A stretch of 64,000 nt of DNA from Bacillaceae bacterium JMAK1 (GCA_012970285.1 JIBW01000006.1:310001-374000), one strand, 5' to 3'; positions 41,415-50,643 are shown, counted from the stretch's first letter. Notes: a model not told the origin generated them from the sequence alone. Program-made: numbers and translations.

Positions 41415-43634
41415 TTAATCAATCCATTTGTATAAATCCGTATCAATCGACTGTAATACTCGTTGTGGTTTGCCTACGACAAACCATTCCAACTGGTGCA
41501 TTGCTCTCGTACAGCCCGTATAGAGCAAATGGAGGTCGTTTTTCGTTTGATACGTTTCATCGTCAACACCGTACATAATCACCTCATCGAACTCAATCCC
41601 TTTGGCAAGGTATGACGGAGCGATGAGTACTTGTTTTTTGAAACGATCGGTCGTTTCTGTAATTAACTGCGCATACTCATGACTTGCATGTGCCAGAATA
41701 TTCGCCTCTGCCATCGTTTTCGTCAGAACCGCAAGCTTACCCTCTCCTTGCCATGCACTCGCCTTTTCAAGCATCGCCTGTTGCATCGCTTCATTAGAGG
41801 CAAAGCTACGAATAACAGGCAAGTCTCCTTCACGTTGGAACGGAATCATTTCAGGGTCCTTTGGAAGCAGTTCCTTCGCAAAGTTCATAATGCGAGCTGT
41901 TGAACGATAGCTTTGTTTTAACGTAATTCTCTCTACATGACGATCCTCATCATCAGCCAGTGTTAAAATCGATTGACCTTCTGCGGTATGTTGATGAACC
42001 GCTTGCTCAACGTCCCCAAGCAATGTGAACCGTGCCCTTGGAAACAGATTCTCTAAATAGCGAATGTGCATGCTCGTATAATCTTGCGCTTCATCAATAA
42101 ATAAGAAACGAATGTCTGCTGTATCCGGACGACCTTTCACTTGGTCATTCAAATAAAAGAACGGTGCAGCATCCTCAAATCTTAAATGCTGATTCACTAA
42201 TCGATTTGTGAAATTCTCGTATAATTGTTCCACATCGACAAATTCATGCTTTTCAATCTGTGCTTTTAACGGTTTGATCGTTTGTCGAACAACATATTTA
42301 CGCACGAGACGATCTTCTTGAACATGGCTATTATACGTTTCTTTTTCATCTTGCTTTTGCATCACTTTTCGAGAGACTAACGCATACAATTCACGCGGTT
42401 GGTCTTCCATCGCATCCGTTACCCAGTCTTCATGTAACTGCTTTTTCTCTAATTGTTGTAGACCTGTGACCAACTCTCCAGACATGATCTCAATTCGATT
42501 TTCAATACTAATCGTTTCATCAAAATCATAAAAACGTCCCGCTAATTCTTCAGCAGATTTCCAAACTTGATTACGGTACATGATGGAATAAAACGTCATA
42601 CCGTCTTCCTTCAATCGAGCAATATAGCGGTCAAGTCGTACCGGTAAATCTTGATCGGTCAATGAGAGATCTTCTTCTAGCTGCTCGTTTGCTAACTGTC
42701 GTTCAATCTGTCCATATGGGCTTTCGAGCGTCCATCCTTCTGGCAGTCGACGAGAAATATGATGCTGAAATGTCGTCTGCTTTAAATTCTCTTCACCAAG
42801 TTCAGGAAGTACCCCGGAAACGTATTGATTGAACAAAGGGTTCGGTGAGAGCAGCAACATGTTGCCACTATTAAACGTATTCCGATACGTATACAACAGA
42901 TAGGCGACCCGTTGCATCGCTGCTGATGTCTTTCCGCTACCGGCAGCTCCTTGAACGATCAGCATACGCGCTCGCTGGTTTCGAATAATGGCGTTTTGTT
43001 CTTTTTGAATCGTCGTTACGATGCTTTTCATTTCGTTACTCGACGCTTGGCTTAGTAAGTGCTGAAGCAATTGGTCACCAATCGTGAGACCTGTATCAAA
43101 CATTCCAGATAGTTCACCTTGGCGAATAATAAATTGACGCTTACGTTTCATCTCACCTGTTACGACCTCACCATCCGTTTCATAGCGAGCTTTTCCAGGA
43201 GCATAATCGTAATACATACTTGAAATTGGCGCTCGCCAATCATACACAAGGAAGTTGTCGTCATCACGATCTTGCAAAGAAGACAGCCCAATGTAAATCT
43301 CCTCTTCAGCACCCTCGCCGTCTTCTACGAAATTCAACTTACCAAAATACGGGGAGTTCTGCATACGCTCATACGTCGCTAACTGCTTTGTTAACACTTG
43401 ATGAAAACGTTCTTGTTGGCTAAGGAGTTCAGCTTGCTGGCGAATACTTGCCTCGGTCTCAATAACATCGTCTGGTTCATCTAGATTAATCGTTACATCA
43501 TCCCAAAACGTACGACGAAGTTCAATGACTTCCTCTTTTGTCATTCCCGCACCTTCTATTCTTGCGGCAATCTTTTCGTCTATGGTTTGTAACACCTCTT
43601 GCAATCGCTCTTGTTCATAGGCTTTTTCGCTCAT
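41415..43634 (-). CDS. helD: RNA polymerase recycling motor HelD
   Basis: HelD is a UvrD-like ATPase that enters RNA polymerase channels and releases stalled enzyme from DNA. The 739-residue protein has an N-terminal coiled coil (1-110), Walker A GAAGSGKTSAAMQR near 228, Walker B FLFIDEAQDYTSMH, and helicase motifs LKQSYRSTARI and KGIEFDEVIMYG. Length and insertion pattern fit the Bacillus class. Not a DNA-repair helicase despite the fold. Single gene with a terminator. Confidence 0.9.
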   Translation of the reverse strand: MSEKAYEQERLQEVLQTIDEKIAARIEGAGMTKEEVIELRRTFWDDVTINLDEPDDVIETEASIRQQAELLSQQERFHQVLTKQLATYERMQNSPYFGKLNFVEDGEGAEEEIYIGLSSLQDRDDDNFLVYDWRAPISSMYYDYAPGKARYETDGEVVTGEMKRKRQFIIRQGELSGMFDTGLTIGDQLLQHLLSQASSNEMKSIVTTIQKEQNAIIRNQRARMLIVQGAAGSGKTSAAMQRVAYLLYTYRNTFNSGNMLLLSPNPLFNQYVSGVLPELGEENLKQTTFQHHISRRLPEGWTLESPYGQIERQLANEQLEEDLSLTDQDLPVRLDRYIARLKEDGMTFYSIMYRNQVWKSAEELAGRFYDFDETISIENRIEIMSGELVTGLQQLEKKQLHEDWVTDAMEDQPRELYALVSRKVMQKQDEKETYNSHVQEDRLVRKYVVRQTIKPLKAQIEKHEFVDVEQLYENFTNRLVNQHLRFEDAAPFFYLNDQVKGRPDTADIRFLFIDEAQDYTSMHIRYLENLFPRARFTLLGDVEQAVHQHTAEGQSILTLADDEDRHVERITLKQSYRSTARIMNFAKELLPKDPEMIPFQREGDLPVIRSFASNEAMQQAMLEKASAWQGEGKLAVLTKTMAEANILAHASHEYAQLITETTDRFKKQVLIAPSYLAKGIEFDEVIMYGVDDETYQTKNDLHLLYTGCTRAMHQLEWFVVGKPQRVLQSIDTDLYKWID

Positions 43635-43657
43635 CTAGACACCCCTCAAATTCATTC

Positions 43658-43687
43658 TTGACAGCTCACTCGTAAAGTTGATATAAT
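43658..43687 (+). promoter_or_regulatory. Consensus SigA promoter on the + strand
   Basis: A perfect TTGACA (43658-43663) and a perfect TATAAT (43682-43687) are spaced by 18 bp. An inverted repeat GTTGATAT ... ATATCAAC overlaps the -10 (43677-43721) and could be an operator. Confidence 0.8.
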
Positions 43688-43693
43688 TAGAGT

Positions 43694-43796
43694 AGATAAA
43701 TATGATTTGTTTAATATCAACTTATGACATCACTCTTTATTGTACATACATAAGGTACATAAGTAAAGGGCTAACCATGCGGTTAGCCCTTTTTTT
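43694..43796 (+). ncRNA. Candidate small RNA or attenuated leader
   Basis: A strong promoter starts transcription near 43694. A textbook terminator closes it at 43765-43796 (AAAGGGCTAACC / GGTTAGCCCTTT with CATG loop and seven T). The roughly 100-base transcript has no evident open frame with a ribosome site. It lies between divergent helD and the amidohydrolase gene, whose ATG is 150 bp downstream. It is either an independent small RNA or a leader whose terminator controls the amidohydrolase gene. I could not match it to a known riboswitch class. Confidence 0.55.
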
Positions 43797-43949
43797 GTGC
43801 TACAAATCGAGAGTCTAAATGATGCAGAGGTCGGTCGTCTTTCAAACGACTTCATTGCTTTAAGTTGAACCTGATACATTTTAAATAGAATGAATGTTAT
43901 ATTTTATCAGATATTTTTCCGTTATACTGAAACTAAAAAGGGTGATTTT

Positions 43950-45380
43950 ATGCGTACCATTGATGTGATGTTTGTACACGCAACGGTTTTTACGATGGAA
44001 GGTGAAGGAGTTGGTGCGATTTCTGATGGTGCCATTTGTGTACACGACAATCTCATTGTTGCCGTCGGAAAAAGTTCTGATCTAATGAAAGATTACCGTG
44101 CACATCGTACCATTGATGCAACGGGTAAAGTCATTTTACCCGGCCTCATTGATGCACACATGCATAGCGGTCTTGGAATCTTACGGGGCGTCGCTCAAGA
44201 TACGAACAACTGGATGGAAAAAGGTCTTTGGCCATTTATGCACGTTCTCGATGCACCAGCACGAAAAGCCGGCTCACTCGTAAATTTAGTCGAAGCTGTC
44301 AAAGCTGGGACGACGACGATCTGTGATTACGATTCTGGAATGCTCTCAATCGTTGAAAACCACCGCGCACTCGGCACAAGAGCTAGAGTTTGCGAAATGA
44401 TTAACGAAATGCCTGAACAATACGACAATGACCGTGAGGTCGGCGCGCTTTACGACTTCGATCCAGCGGTTGGAGAACAGACCTTTCAAGCAAATCGAAC
44501 GCTTTTTGAGACGTTTCACGAACGAGACAACGGGCGTATTACGTGTGTGCTCGGTCCTCAAGGTCCCGATATGATGTCTACGGAGCTTTTGTTAGATGTG
44601 AACGACTATGCGCGAAAGCATAATACGCTCGTACATATGCACGTCGCACAAGGTGACCGTGAAATCACGCAAATGATCCAGCGTTATGGAAAGCGAAGCA
44701 TTGATTATTTGCAAGAGCTCAATCTGTTAGATAAATCATTAATGGCAGTACACTTAACCGAGGCGACTAAAGAGGAAGTGGCGACCGTTGCAAAAAGTGG
44801 TGCATCAATGATTCTTTGCTCTGGGAGCATCGGAATCATCGATGGGATCGTCCCACCAGCGAAAGAGTTTTTAGACATCAGTCATCGCTTTGCGCTAGGG
44901 AGTGACCAAGCGCCAGGCAATAATTGCAATAACATGTTCAATGAAATGAAGCTCACATCAATACTCAATAAATGCAAATTTACTGATCCAACTCTCTTTC
45001 CTGCTTGGAAAATGTTACGCAGCGTCACGATTGATAGCGCTAAAGCCATTGGACTTGATCATGAAGTCGGTTCGCTAACACCTGGCAAGAAGGCCGACCT
45101 TATCATGATCGACCTAAAAACACCGGCGTTATTCCCGACCATCGAATCCCCCATTCGTAATCTCGTACCGAATCTCGTCTATTCAGCGAATGGAAGTGAA
45201 GTTGAACTCGTGATGATTGATGGGAAGCTAATTGTAGACGATTCAAAGCTTCAATCCATTGACGAGCAAGCTGCTATTGAAGAAGGTCAGCGCCATGCCG
45301 ATCGCATTAGCGCAAATGTAAATGAACAACCGAAACCAGACACACCCATCTTTCAAATGATGGCAAACGACCAACTTTAA
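43950..45380 (+). CDS. Metal-dependent amidohydrolase (TRZ/ATZ deaminase-like)
   Basis: The 476-residue protein starts at the ATG after AAAAAGGG; an upstream in-frame ATG lacks a site. Metal ligands are visible: the paired His in GLIDAHMHSG, His in VHMHVAQ, His in AVHLTEA, and Asp in LGSDQAPGNN. The C-terminal composite barrel segment PGKKADLIMIDL is typical. Relatives deaminate guanine-like bases, S-adenosylhomocysteine or triazines. The substrate is not clear. It may be under the attenuator-like unit upstream. Confidence 0.82.
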   Translation: MRTIDVMFVHATVFTMEGEGVGAISDGAICVHDNLIVAVGKSSDLMKDYRAHRTIDATGKVILPGLIDAHMHSGLGILRGVAQDTNNWMEKGLWPFMHVLDAPARKAGSLVNLVEAVKAGTTTICDYDSGMLSIVENHRALGTRARVCEMINEMPEQYDNDREVGALYDFDPAVGEQTFQANRTLFETFHERDNGRITCVLGPQGPDMMSTELLLDVNDYARKHNTLVHMHVAQGDREITQMIQRYGKRSIDYLQELNLLDKSLMAVHLTEATKEEVATVAKSGASMILCSGSIGIIDGIVPPAKEFLDISHRFALGSDQAPGNNCNNMFNEMKLTSILNKCKFTDPTLFPAWKMLRSVTIDSAKAIGLDHEVGSLTPGKKADLIMIDLKTPALFPTIESPIRNLVPNLVYSANGSEVELVMIDGKLIVDDSKLQSIDEQAAIEEGQRHADRISANVNEQPKPDTPIFQMMANDQL

Positions 45381-45387
45381 CTCCGCC

Positions 45388-45431
45388 GGGGACAGTCCCC
45401 CAATGCTTTAAAGCGTTGGGGGACTGTCCCC
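45388..45431. repeat. Large GGGGACA-type inverted repeat (REP-like)
   Basis: A 44-bp palindrome with 22-bp arms, one wobble mismatch and almost no loop: the outer part reads GGGGACAGTCCCCC and the centre TTTAAA. It fills the space between the convergent amidohydrolase and cyclase genes and contains the cyclase stop codon. The same GGGGACA core appears in the glmS leader at 6072-6107. Such sequences resemble elements mobilised by RAYT transposases; that link is inference. Confidence 0.75.
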
Positions 45432-47300
45432 ATACTTATTCTTGTAATGTGCGAGTGCGAGCAGCGGGTAAATGTATTCGTAGCTGTGATAATGAAAATA
45501 AATACGATCCGCTAAGCCTTTGCCTGCTGGATAGCTTCTTGGCCACTGACCATCTTCCAAGCGATCGAGGACATAATGAAGAGCATCATACATCGTTTTA
45601 TTTGGTACGTCATACATAGCAACTAAAGAATCTAGCACCCAAGCGGTCTGTGTTAAATGGCTAGAATCTAGTGATGTATAGCGCTTATAACGATCACTTA
45701 AACACGACTCTCCGAACCCACCATCTTTGTTTTGCTTCTCCTTCAACCAATCGATTGCTTTCTTTACCGTCTTATCTTCCCGCCCTACCCCGCTCGCTTT
45801 CATTCCAGTCAGAGCTGCCCACGTTCCATAAAGGTAGTTCACACCCCACTGCCCTTTAAAAGACCCATCCCTTTCTTGCTCACGCTCCAACCATTTTACT
45901 GCTTTTCGAAGAATCGCATCGTCACCTTTAACGTCGGTATAATTACCAAGTAACTCCATCGTTCTTCCCGTCAGATCAGGTGTACTCGGATCGGTAAGAA
46001 TTCCGCGGCTTTCAGGAATTGGAAGCATCGCAAGTAGCCAACTGTCTGTATTCTTCTCAAACGCTGACCAGCCATGGTCATGGTTTTGCATAGAAATCGT
46101 CCATCTTACGCCACGATTCCAAGATTCATAAACATCTTGATTCTGTTCTGCCTTCCTAGCAAGTGCCCGAAGCGCAGCAGTCGTATCATCAACATCCGGT
46201 TGGAACGTATTAACGTCCGAAAATCCCCAGCCACCAGGCAATGCCTTCTTATTATGCATCGCCCAGTCACCGTAACCCTCCTGCTGTCGATCAAGTAAAT
46301 AGTCGTTCGCCCGTTCAATCATTGCATCATCAGTACGCACTCCCGCTTCCTGTAACGCATAACTAAGCAATGCCGTATTCCAGACCGTTGCAGTCGTGAA
46401 TTGGATGTGAGGATGACCATCAATTGTCGTCTGAAACCCATACAACCCTTCTAACGCGTCTTCGATGAGCGGATCATCCTTTGAATGCCCAAGTGCCAAT
46501 AACCCAAAAATCATAAACATCGTTGACGTAAAGTAACTGAACAACGTACCGTCTTCTTCTATACCATTTGTCATGTACAACTTGGCACGACTTCTCGCAA
46601 GCAAATGCAGTTCTTGTGGAGCACGAATAAGTCGCTTCGCTCGTTGCACAATCGACGTATGCATTCGCTCCCATTCGTCAGCTTCTGGCCAATCTTCTTC
46701 TCCACGGGAAGCAAATAAATCCGACAAATCTGGACTCCGAGACGTCTTTACTTGCAGCTTCTGATCCGCTGCCAGAATCAATGGAACGACATGTGCTCTT
46801 CCATACACACTCATGCTGTACAAATTAATCGGGAAAAAGTCCGGGACTAAGATCAATTCAATTGGAAACGGAAAAAAAGACGGCCACTTATATTGTCCCG
46901 TCAACGTTAAGACGATCTTCGTTAAAAACGCCGTCTTTTGGATTCCACCGCTTTTCATAATGAATTGGCGAGCTTTCTTCATCCTCTCGTCGTCTTCACG
47001 ATAATAGCCAGAATAAAGCAATGCATAATACGCTTCGACTGTATTCGTCACATTCCCAGTATTGTCGTCAGCAAAGAGCTTCCAAGCTCCGTTCGGTTCT
47101 TGCTTCTCAATGAGGCGTTCTGCCAAGCCTCGTATTAATGTCTCATCCTCTCGCTCAAGCGTTCTGAGCAAGATAATCATGTACGCATCAGTGAACGTAC
47201 CTGACTCTAATGGATACCTCCAAGAGCCATCTTCCGATTGATCAGCACGTATCGATTGAATTAACTGGTCAATTCCTTCTGAAACATTCACAATCATCAC
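45408..47300 (-). CDS. sqhC: Sporulenol synthase-like terpene cyclase (squalene-hopene cyclase family)
   Basis: The 630-residue protein has alpha/alpha-barrel QW repeats throughout (for example QSEDGSWRYP, DGSFKGQWGVNYLYGTW) and the cyclase acid motif DVDDTT (about 395). SqhC of Bacillus, of about the same length, cyclises tetraprenyl-beta-curcumene to sporulenol in spores. The last seven residues (GDSPPTL) and the stop codon come from the inverted repeat at 45388-45431. The start is GTG; the following ATG is an alternative. The substrate is inferred from the family in spore formers. Confidence 0.85.
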   Translation of the reverse strand: MMIVNVSEGIDQLIQSIRADQSEDGSWRYPLESGTFTDAYMIILLRTLEREDETLIRGLAERLIEKQEPNGAWKLFADDNTGNVTNTVEAYYALLYSGYYREDDERMKKARQFIMKSGGIQKTAFLTKIVLTLTGQYKWPSFFPFPIELILVPDFFPINLYSMSVYGRAHVVPLILAADQKLQVKTSRSPDLSDLFASRGEEDWPEADEWERMHTSIVQRAKRLIRAPQELHLLARSRAKLYMTNGIEEDGTLFSYFTSTMFMIFGLLALGHSKDDPLIEDALEGLYGFQTTIDGHPHIQFTTATVWNTALLSYALQEAGVRTDDAMIERANDYLLDRQQEGYGDWAMHNKKALPGGWGFSDVNTFQPDVDDTTAALRALARKAEQNQDVYESWNRGVRWTISMQNHDHGWSAFEKNTDSWLLAMLPIPESRGILTDPSTPDLTGRTMELLGNYTDVKGDDAILRKAVKWLEREQERDGSFKGQWGVNYLYGTWAALTGMKASGVGREDKTVKKAIDWLKEKQNKDGGFGESCLSDRYKRYTSLDSSHLTQTAWVLDSLVAMYDVPNKTMYDALHYVLDRLEDGQWPRSYPAGKGLADRIYFHYHSYEYIYPLLALAHYKNKYGDSPPTL

Positions 47301-47350
47301 TCTTTCAGAACAAATTTTCTTCCAGTTTATTCAAAGATAGGTTGACCCAT

Positions 47351-47839
47351 TCATCGAGACTCGTTCTTCCTTTTGTAAAACCACAAAGCGAAAACAATTC
47401 CTAACATCGCTCCAAAACTGTCCAACACGACATCTTGCCACATTCCACTTCGATCTGGATGGAAAAACTGTCGCACTTCATCAATTACCGCAAAACCGAC
47501 AACAAATACGAAACTAAAAAGACTTGATCGAAACGCATTTACGTTAAATCCATACAACAATCGAAATAGTAAAAAAGCGAGCAATCCAAATATGAAAACG
47601 TGCATCCCTTTTCTTATAAAGAACTCTATAAACGTGACAAGACCGAGGTTGTCTACACTAATCAAGCGACCTCCATATGTAAATGCAATCGGTGAGAATA
47701 ACGACTCTAAAAACGTACTTCCCGGAAATTGTGAAAGTACCGATCGGATATCTTGTTGTTCGTACGACATCGCCGAACTCACAAAAATCAACATGAGCAC
47801 ACCAACTAAAGGTGCAACTAATCGAAACGTTCTAGACAT
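47351..47839 (-). CDS. VanZ-like membrane protein
   Basis: The 162-residue protein has four membrane helices and the VanZ signature VIDEVRQFFHPDRSGMWQDVVLDSFGAMLG. VanZ proteins confer low-level teicoplanin resistance in some hosts, while most homologues have unknown roles. Its ATG overlaps the stop of the 50-residue gene upstream by eight bases. Confidence 0.82.
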   Translation of the reverse strand: MSRTFRLVAPLVGVLMLIFVSSAMSYEQQDIRSVLSQFPGSTFLESLFSPIAFTYGGRLISVDNLGLVTFIEFFIRKGMHVFIFGLLAFLLFRLLYGFNVNAFRSSLFSFVFVVGFAVIDEVRQFFHPDRSGMWQDVVLDSFGAMLGIVFALWFYKRKNESR

Positions 47840-47984
47840 CTGTTCCCTTCAATTCCGGCCACGCTTTCGTCAATTGATTCTGTATGTAAACGTGAGCCTC
47901 ATCTAAACTCATTGCTGGCTCCTCTTCTGAACGTTGTACGAGTTGGTTCATTAAGGCAATTAACTGTTCTTTTTTATCGTCCAT
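47832..47984 (-). CDS. 50-residue protein coupled to the VanZ-like gene
   Basis: AAAGGAGG lies seven bases before the ATG. The peptide begins MDDKKEQLIALMNQL, continues with MSLDEAHVYIQNQLTKAW and ends LKGTDV. It is acidic and helical, with no membrane segment. The end overlaps the VanZ-like start by eight bases, so the two should be translated together. I do not recognise the family. It was too short to be noticed by a simple length filter. Confidence 0.7.
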   Translation of the reverse strand: MDDKKEQLIALMNQLVQRSEEEPAMSLDEAHVYIQNQLTKAWPELKGTDV

Positions 47985-48040
47985 ACGTCATCCTCCTTTC
48001 ATCGTTACTACTTAGACGTATAGGACACCTTATACGTTAC

Positions 48041-48069
48041 AAAAAGCAGGGCGTAAATCCGCCCTGCTT
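48041..48069 (-). terminator. Terminator after the acyl reductase gene
   Basis: AAGCAGGGCG and CGCCCTGCTT with a six-base loop, ending in TTTTTG on the - strand. It overlaps the stop codon. Confidence 0.8.
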
Positions 48070-49147
48070 ACGTTACGTATTTCTGTTGATCTTGACGATG
48101 ATTCGTGTAATAAGAGATCATCGGCGCTAATGTTTCTTTGAAGTCTGGACAATTGATACCACTACCTGAGAGGTCTCGCACTGCTTGCGATGAGTCATAC
48201 GTTGCATGAATCGCGTGATACGCCAAAGCCTCACTTGATACTCGTAAGTACCTTTCGAGCATAGGATTTAACGAACGCCCTGCAAAATGAGAGAGCAACG
48301 CCTTCTTCGGCGTCTTATGGAGGTAAGCTTCACTTAACATCGTGTAAACCTCCTCCATCGTATACGGATGAGGATCAGTAAGGTGATAGGTTTTTCCGAT
48401 ACCCTTTTCGTGATGACTTAAATACACCGCAGCCTGCACAACATAGTCGACTGGAACGAAATTCCCGTTGACCGAGCCTTTTACGAGCAAGGGGACGCTC
48501 CTAAGACGCAACTGCCGAAACCGTTCTAACATATTCAAGTAAAAATACACACCATCAAACTTCGTCGTTACACCGGTCTTAGAATGACCACGTACAATAC
48601 CAGGCCGAATAATCGTCGTAGGTACATTCTGCTTCGTCTCAAGGGCAAGAACTTCAGCTTCATATTTGGACCGTTCATAGTGATTTTTGAACTGTTGATC
48701 TCGAATCAACTCTGTTTCAAATATCGTGCCTTCTCGATCACCTGATACGAATGCTGTACTAAAATACGTATATCGTTTTAGCGAATGAACCCCTTCAACA
48801 AATCGATTCACATTGCGCGTACCCACAACATTTACCTTATGAGCTACTTTTTCTTTAACTGAAAGATCGTATATGGCAGCAAGATGAAAGACGTGTGTAA
48901 CAGACCGTTGTAAATTGTGTCGAAGCTCCCGGCTCAATCCAAGCCCTTCTTCTGTAATATCACCAGAAATAAACTCCCACTGATTTTGAAACAACCCGTC
49001 GATCGCAAATTGTTGCTTCGCTTTTTGCAACATGCTAGGTTGCACGAGCAAATAAATCTTGTTCACTTTCTTTGTTGCGACAATTTCATCTAGCAACTGC
49101 CCCGAAAGAAACCCAGGATAACCAGTAATAAAATACGTGTTCTCCAT
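48068..49147 (-). CDS. Thioester/fatty acyl reductase-like protein (NAD_binding_4 family)
   Basis: The 359-residue protein is an extended short-chain dehydrogenase. A TG-x-P-G-x-L-x-G nucleotide loop stands at the N-terminus (ITGYPGFLSGQLL), with VTHVFHLAAIYDL and the catalytic YERSK. Relatives reduce acyl-CoA or carrier-bound acyl thioesters to aldehyde or alcohol. It follows an aldehyde dehydrogenase gene by 11 bases, so the pair may interconvert acyl thioester, aldehyde and acid. The substrate is unknown. Confidence 0.75.
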   Translation of the reverse strand: MENTYFITGYPGFLSGQLLDEIVATKKVNKIYLLVQPSMLQKAKQQFAIDGLFQNQWEFISGDITEEGLGLSRELRHNLQRSVTHVFHLAAIYDLSVKEKVAHKVNVVGTRNVNRFVEGVHSLKRYTYFSTAFVSGDREGTIFETELIRDQQFKNHYERSKYEAEVLALETKQNVPTTIIRPGIVRGHSKTGVTTKFDGVYFYLNMLERFRQLRLRSVPLLVKGSVNGNFVPVDYVVQAAVYLSHHEKGIGKTYHLTDPHPYTMEEVYTMLSEAYLHKTPKKALLSHFAGRSLNPMLERYLRVSSEALAYHAIHATYDSSQAVRDLSGSGINCPDFKETLAPMISYYTNHRQDQQKYVT

Positions 49148-49158
49148 CTAATGCACCT

Positions 49159-50556
49159 CTATTTCAAGAATTTCTTAACGAGGCTAATCTTGTTTTTAAA
49201 TGGCGGATACATAAACGATACTTTCACTTTGGAACTGCGGTTTGTAATGCTCTTTTTATGAGAGAATGTCTCAAAGCTGTAGACACCATGATAACTCCCC
49301 ATCCCAGAAGCACCTACCCCTCCAAAAGGCAAATGAGGGTTCGCCACGTGCATAATCGTATCGTTCACACAACCTCCCCCAAACGAGATGTCTTCCATCA
49401 CTTTGTCTTGAAGCTCACTGTCCTCAGAGAAGAAGTAAAACGCTAGAGGCTTCGGCTGCTTCTTAATATCTGAGATTACTACATCTATATCTTCGAACGT
49501 CAAAATCGGCAAGATCGGACCGAAAATTTCCTCTTCCATCGATGCCGCATCACGGCCTGGTAAATCGAGCAAGGTCGGTTCAATAAAACGGTCCTCTACG
49601 TCATGATGACCACCGTAAATAAGGTGATCTTGATCGTTTACAATCATTTCTTGCAATCGTTTAAAATGCCCTTCGTTAATAACCCTTCCGTAATCAGGGT
49701 TGTGTTGAATGTCTTTACCATAAAACTGTTCAATCTTCTTTTTCATCGCTTTAATCAGTGAATCTTTCACGTCTGCATGTACGATAATATGATCTGGTGC
49801 GATACACGTTTGTCCATTGTTTAGAAATTTCCCCCAGACAATACGCTCTGCAGCTCGTTTAATGTTCGCATCTTTATGAACGAGCGTTGGGCTTTTCCCA
49901 CCAAGCTCAAGTGTGACGGGCACGAGGTTCTTCGAAGCGGCTTCCATGACAATCTTTCCGACTTTCGTACTTCCGGTAAAGAAAATGTAGTCAAAGGGTG
50001 CATGAATTAAAGCAGCATTCGTCTCAACTTCTCCTTCAACGACACGGATATATTCTTTGAAGAATATTTTTTCACAAAAGCTTTTAACAAGCTTGCTCGT
50101 CTCTGGAGTATGCTCCGATGGCTTCAAAACAGCGCAGTTTCCAGCAGCGATTGCACCAATTAATGGTTCTATTAGTAATTGGAAAGGATAGTTAAATGGA
50201 CCGATAATTAACACCGTCCCATACGGTTCATGGAGCATGTAGTTCCTAGAAGGTTGCATGAACGTTGGCGTCTTTACTTTCTCTGGCTTCACCCACTTCG
50301 GTAACTGTTTAATCGCTTCATCAATGTTCGTTAAAACGATGCCAATTTCTGTCGTGTATGTTTCAAACTGGCTTTTTCCGAGATCGAGTTGTAATGCTTC
50401 GTAGATTTCTTGCTCTTGGTTTTGGATCATCGTTTTCAATTTCTTAAGCTGCTCGATGCGAAAATCGATCGATTTTGTCGCACCACTATAAAAAAATTGT
50501 CGGTGTTCCAAAAGTAGCTCCTTTGCTTCTTCCACCGTGCTTACATCTGGTTTCAT
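49159..50556 (-). CDS. Aldehyde dehydrogenase (fatty-aldehyde, ALDH3-like)
   Basis: The 465-residue protein has the catalytic Glu in TLELGGKSP and Cys in NNGQTCIAPDH, plus the FNYPFQL substrate loop. The C-terminal part beyond 440 is basic and hydrophobic (VSFMYPPFKNKISLVKKFLK), as in membrane-associated fatty aldehyde dehydrogenases of the ALDH3 class. It is the first gene of the pair with the acyl reductase. GAGGAGG lies seven bases before the ATG. Confidence 0.88.
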   Translation of the reverse strand: MKPDVSTVEEAKELLLEHRQFFYSGATKSIDFRIEQLKKLKTMIQNQEQEIYEALQLDLGKSQFETYTTEIGIVLTNIDEAIKQLPKWVKPEKVKTPTFMQPSRNYMLHEPYGTVLIIGPFNYPFQLLIEPLIGAIAAGNCAVLKPSEHTPETSKLVKSFCEKIFFKEYIRVVEGEVETNAALIHAPFDYIFFTGSTKVGKIVMEAASKNLVPVTLELGGKSPTLVHKDANIKRAAERIVWGKFLNNGQTCIAPDHIIVHADVKDSLIKAMKKKIEQFYGKDIQHNPDYGRVINEGHFKRLQEMIVNDQDHLIYGGHHDVEDRFIEPTLLDLPGRDAASMEEEIFGPILPILTFEDIDVVISDIKKQPKPLAFYFFSEDSELQDKVMEDISFGGGCVNDTIMHVANPHLPFGGVGASGMGSYHGVYSFETFSHKKSITNRSSKVKVSFMYPPFKNKISLVKKFLK

Positions 50557-50589
50557 GACAACCTCCTCATTTAATTTTCAAAAATCTTG

Positions 50590-50618
50590 TTGATTTACGT
50601 CGTTTTTTGCCGTATTAT
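50590..50618 (+). promoter_or_regulatory. SigA promoter of the DASS transporter gene
   Basis: TTGATT (50590-50595), 17 bp, TATTAT (50613-50618), on the + strand. The cre site lies 20 bp further downstream. Confidence 0.6.
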
Positions 50619-50643
50619 ACATTCATGCTCAAATTACTATCTG

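Noticed and set aside
43694-43796. Purine, guanidine or other known riboswitch before the amidohydrolase
   Set aside because: None of the conserved loop sequences I know for these classes is present; it is reported as an unclassified RNA.
45388-45431. Ordinary intrinsic terminator between convergent genes
   Set aside because: The stem lacks T-runs on either flank, has almost no loop, and includes coding sequence, so it fits a dispersed repeat better.
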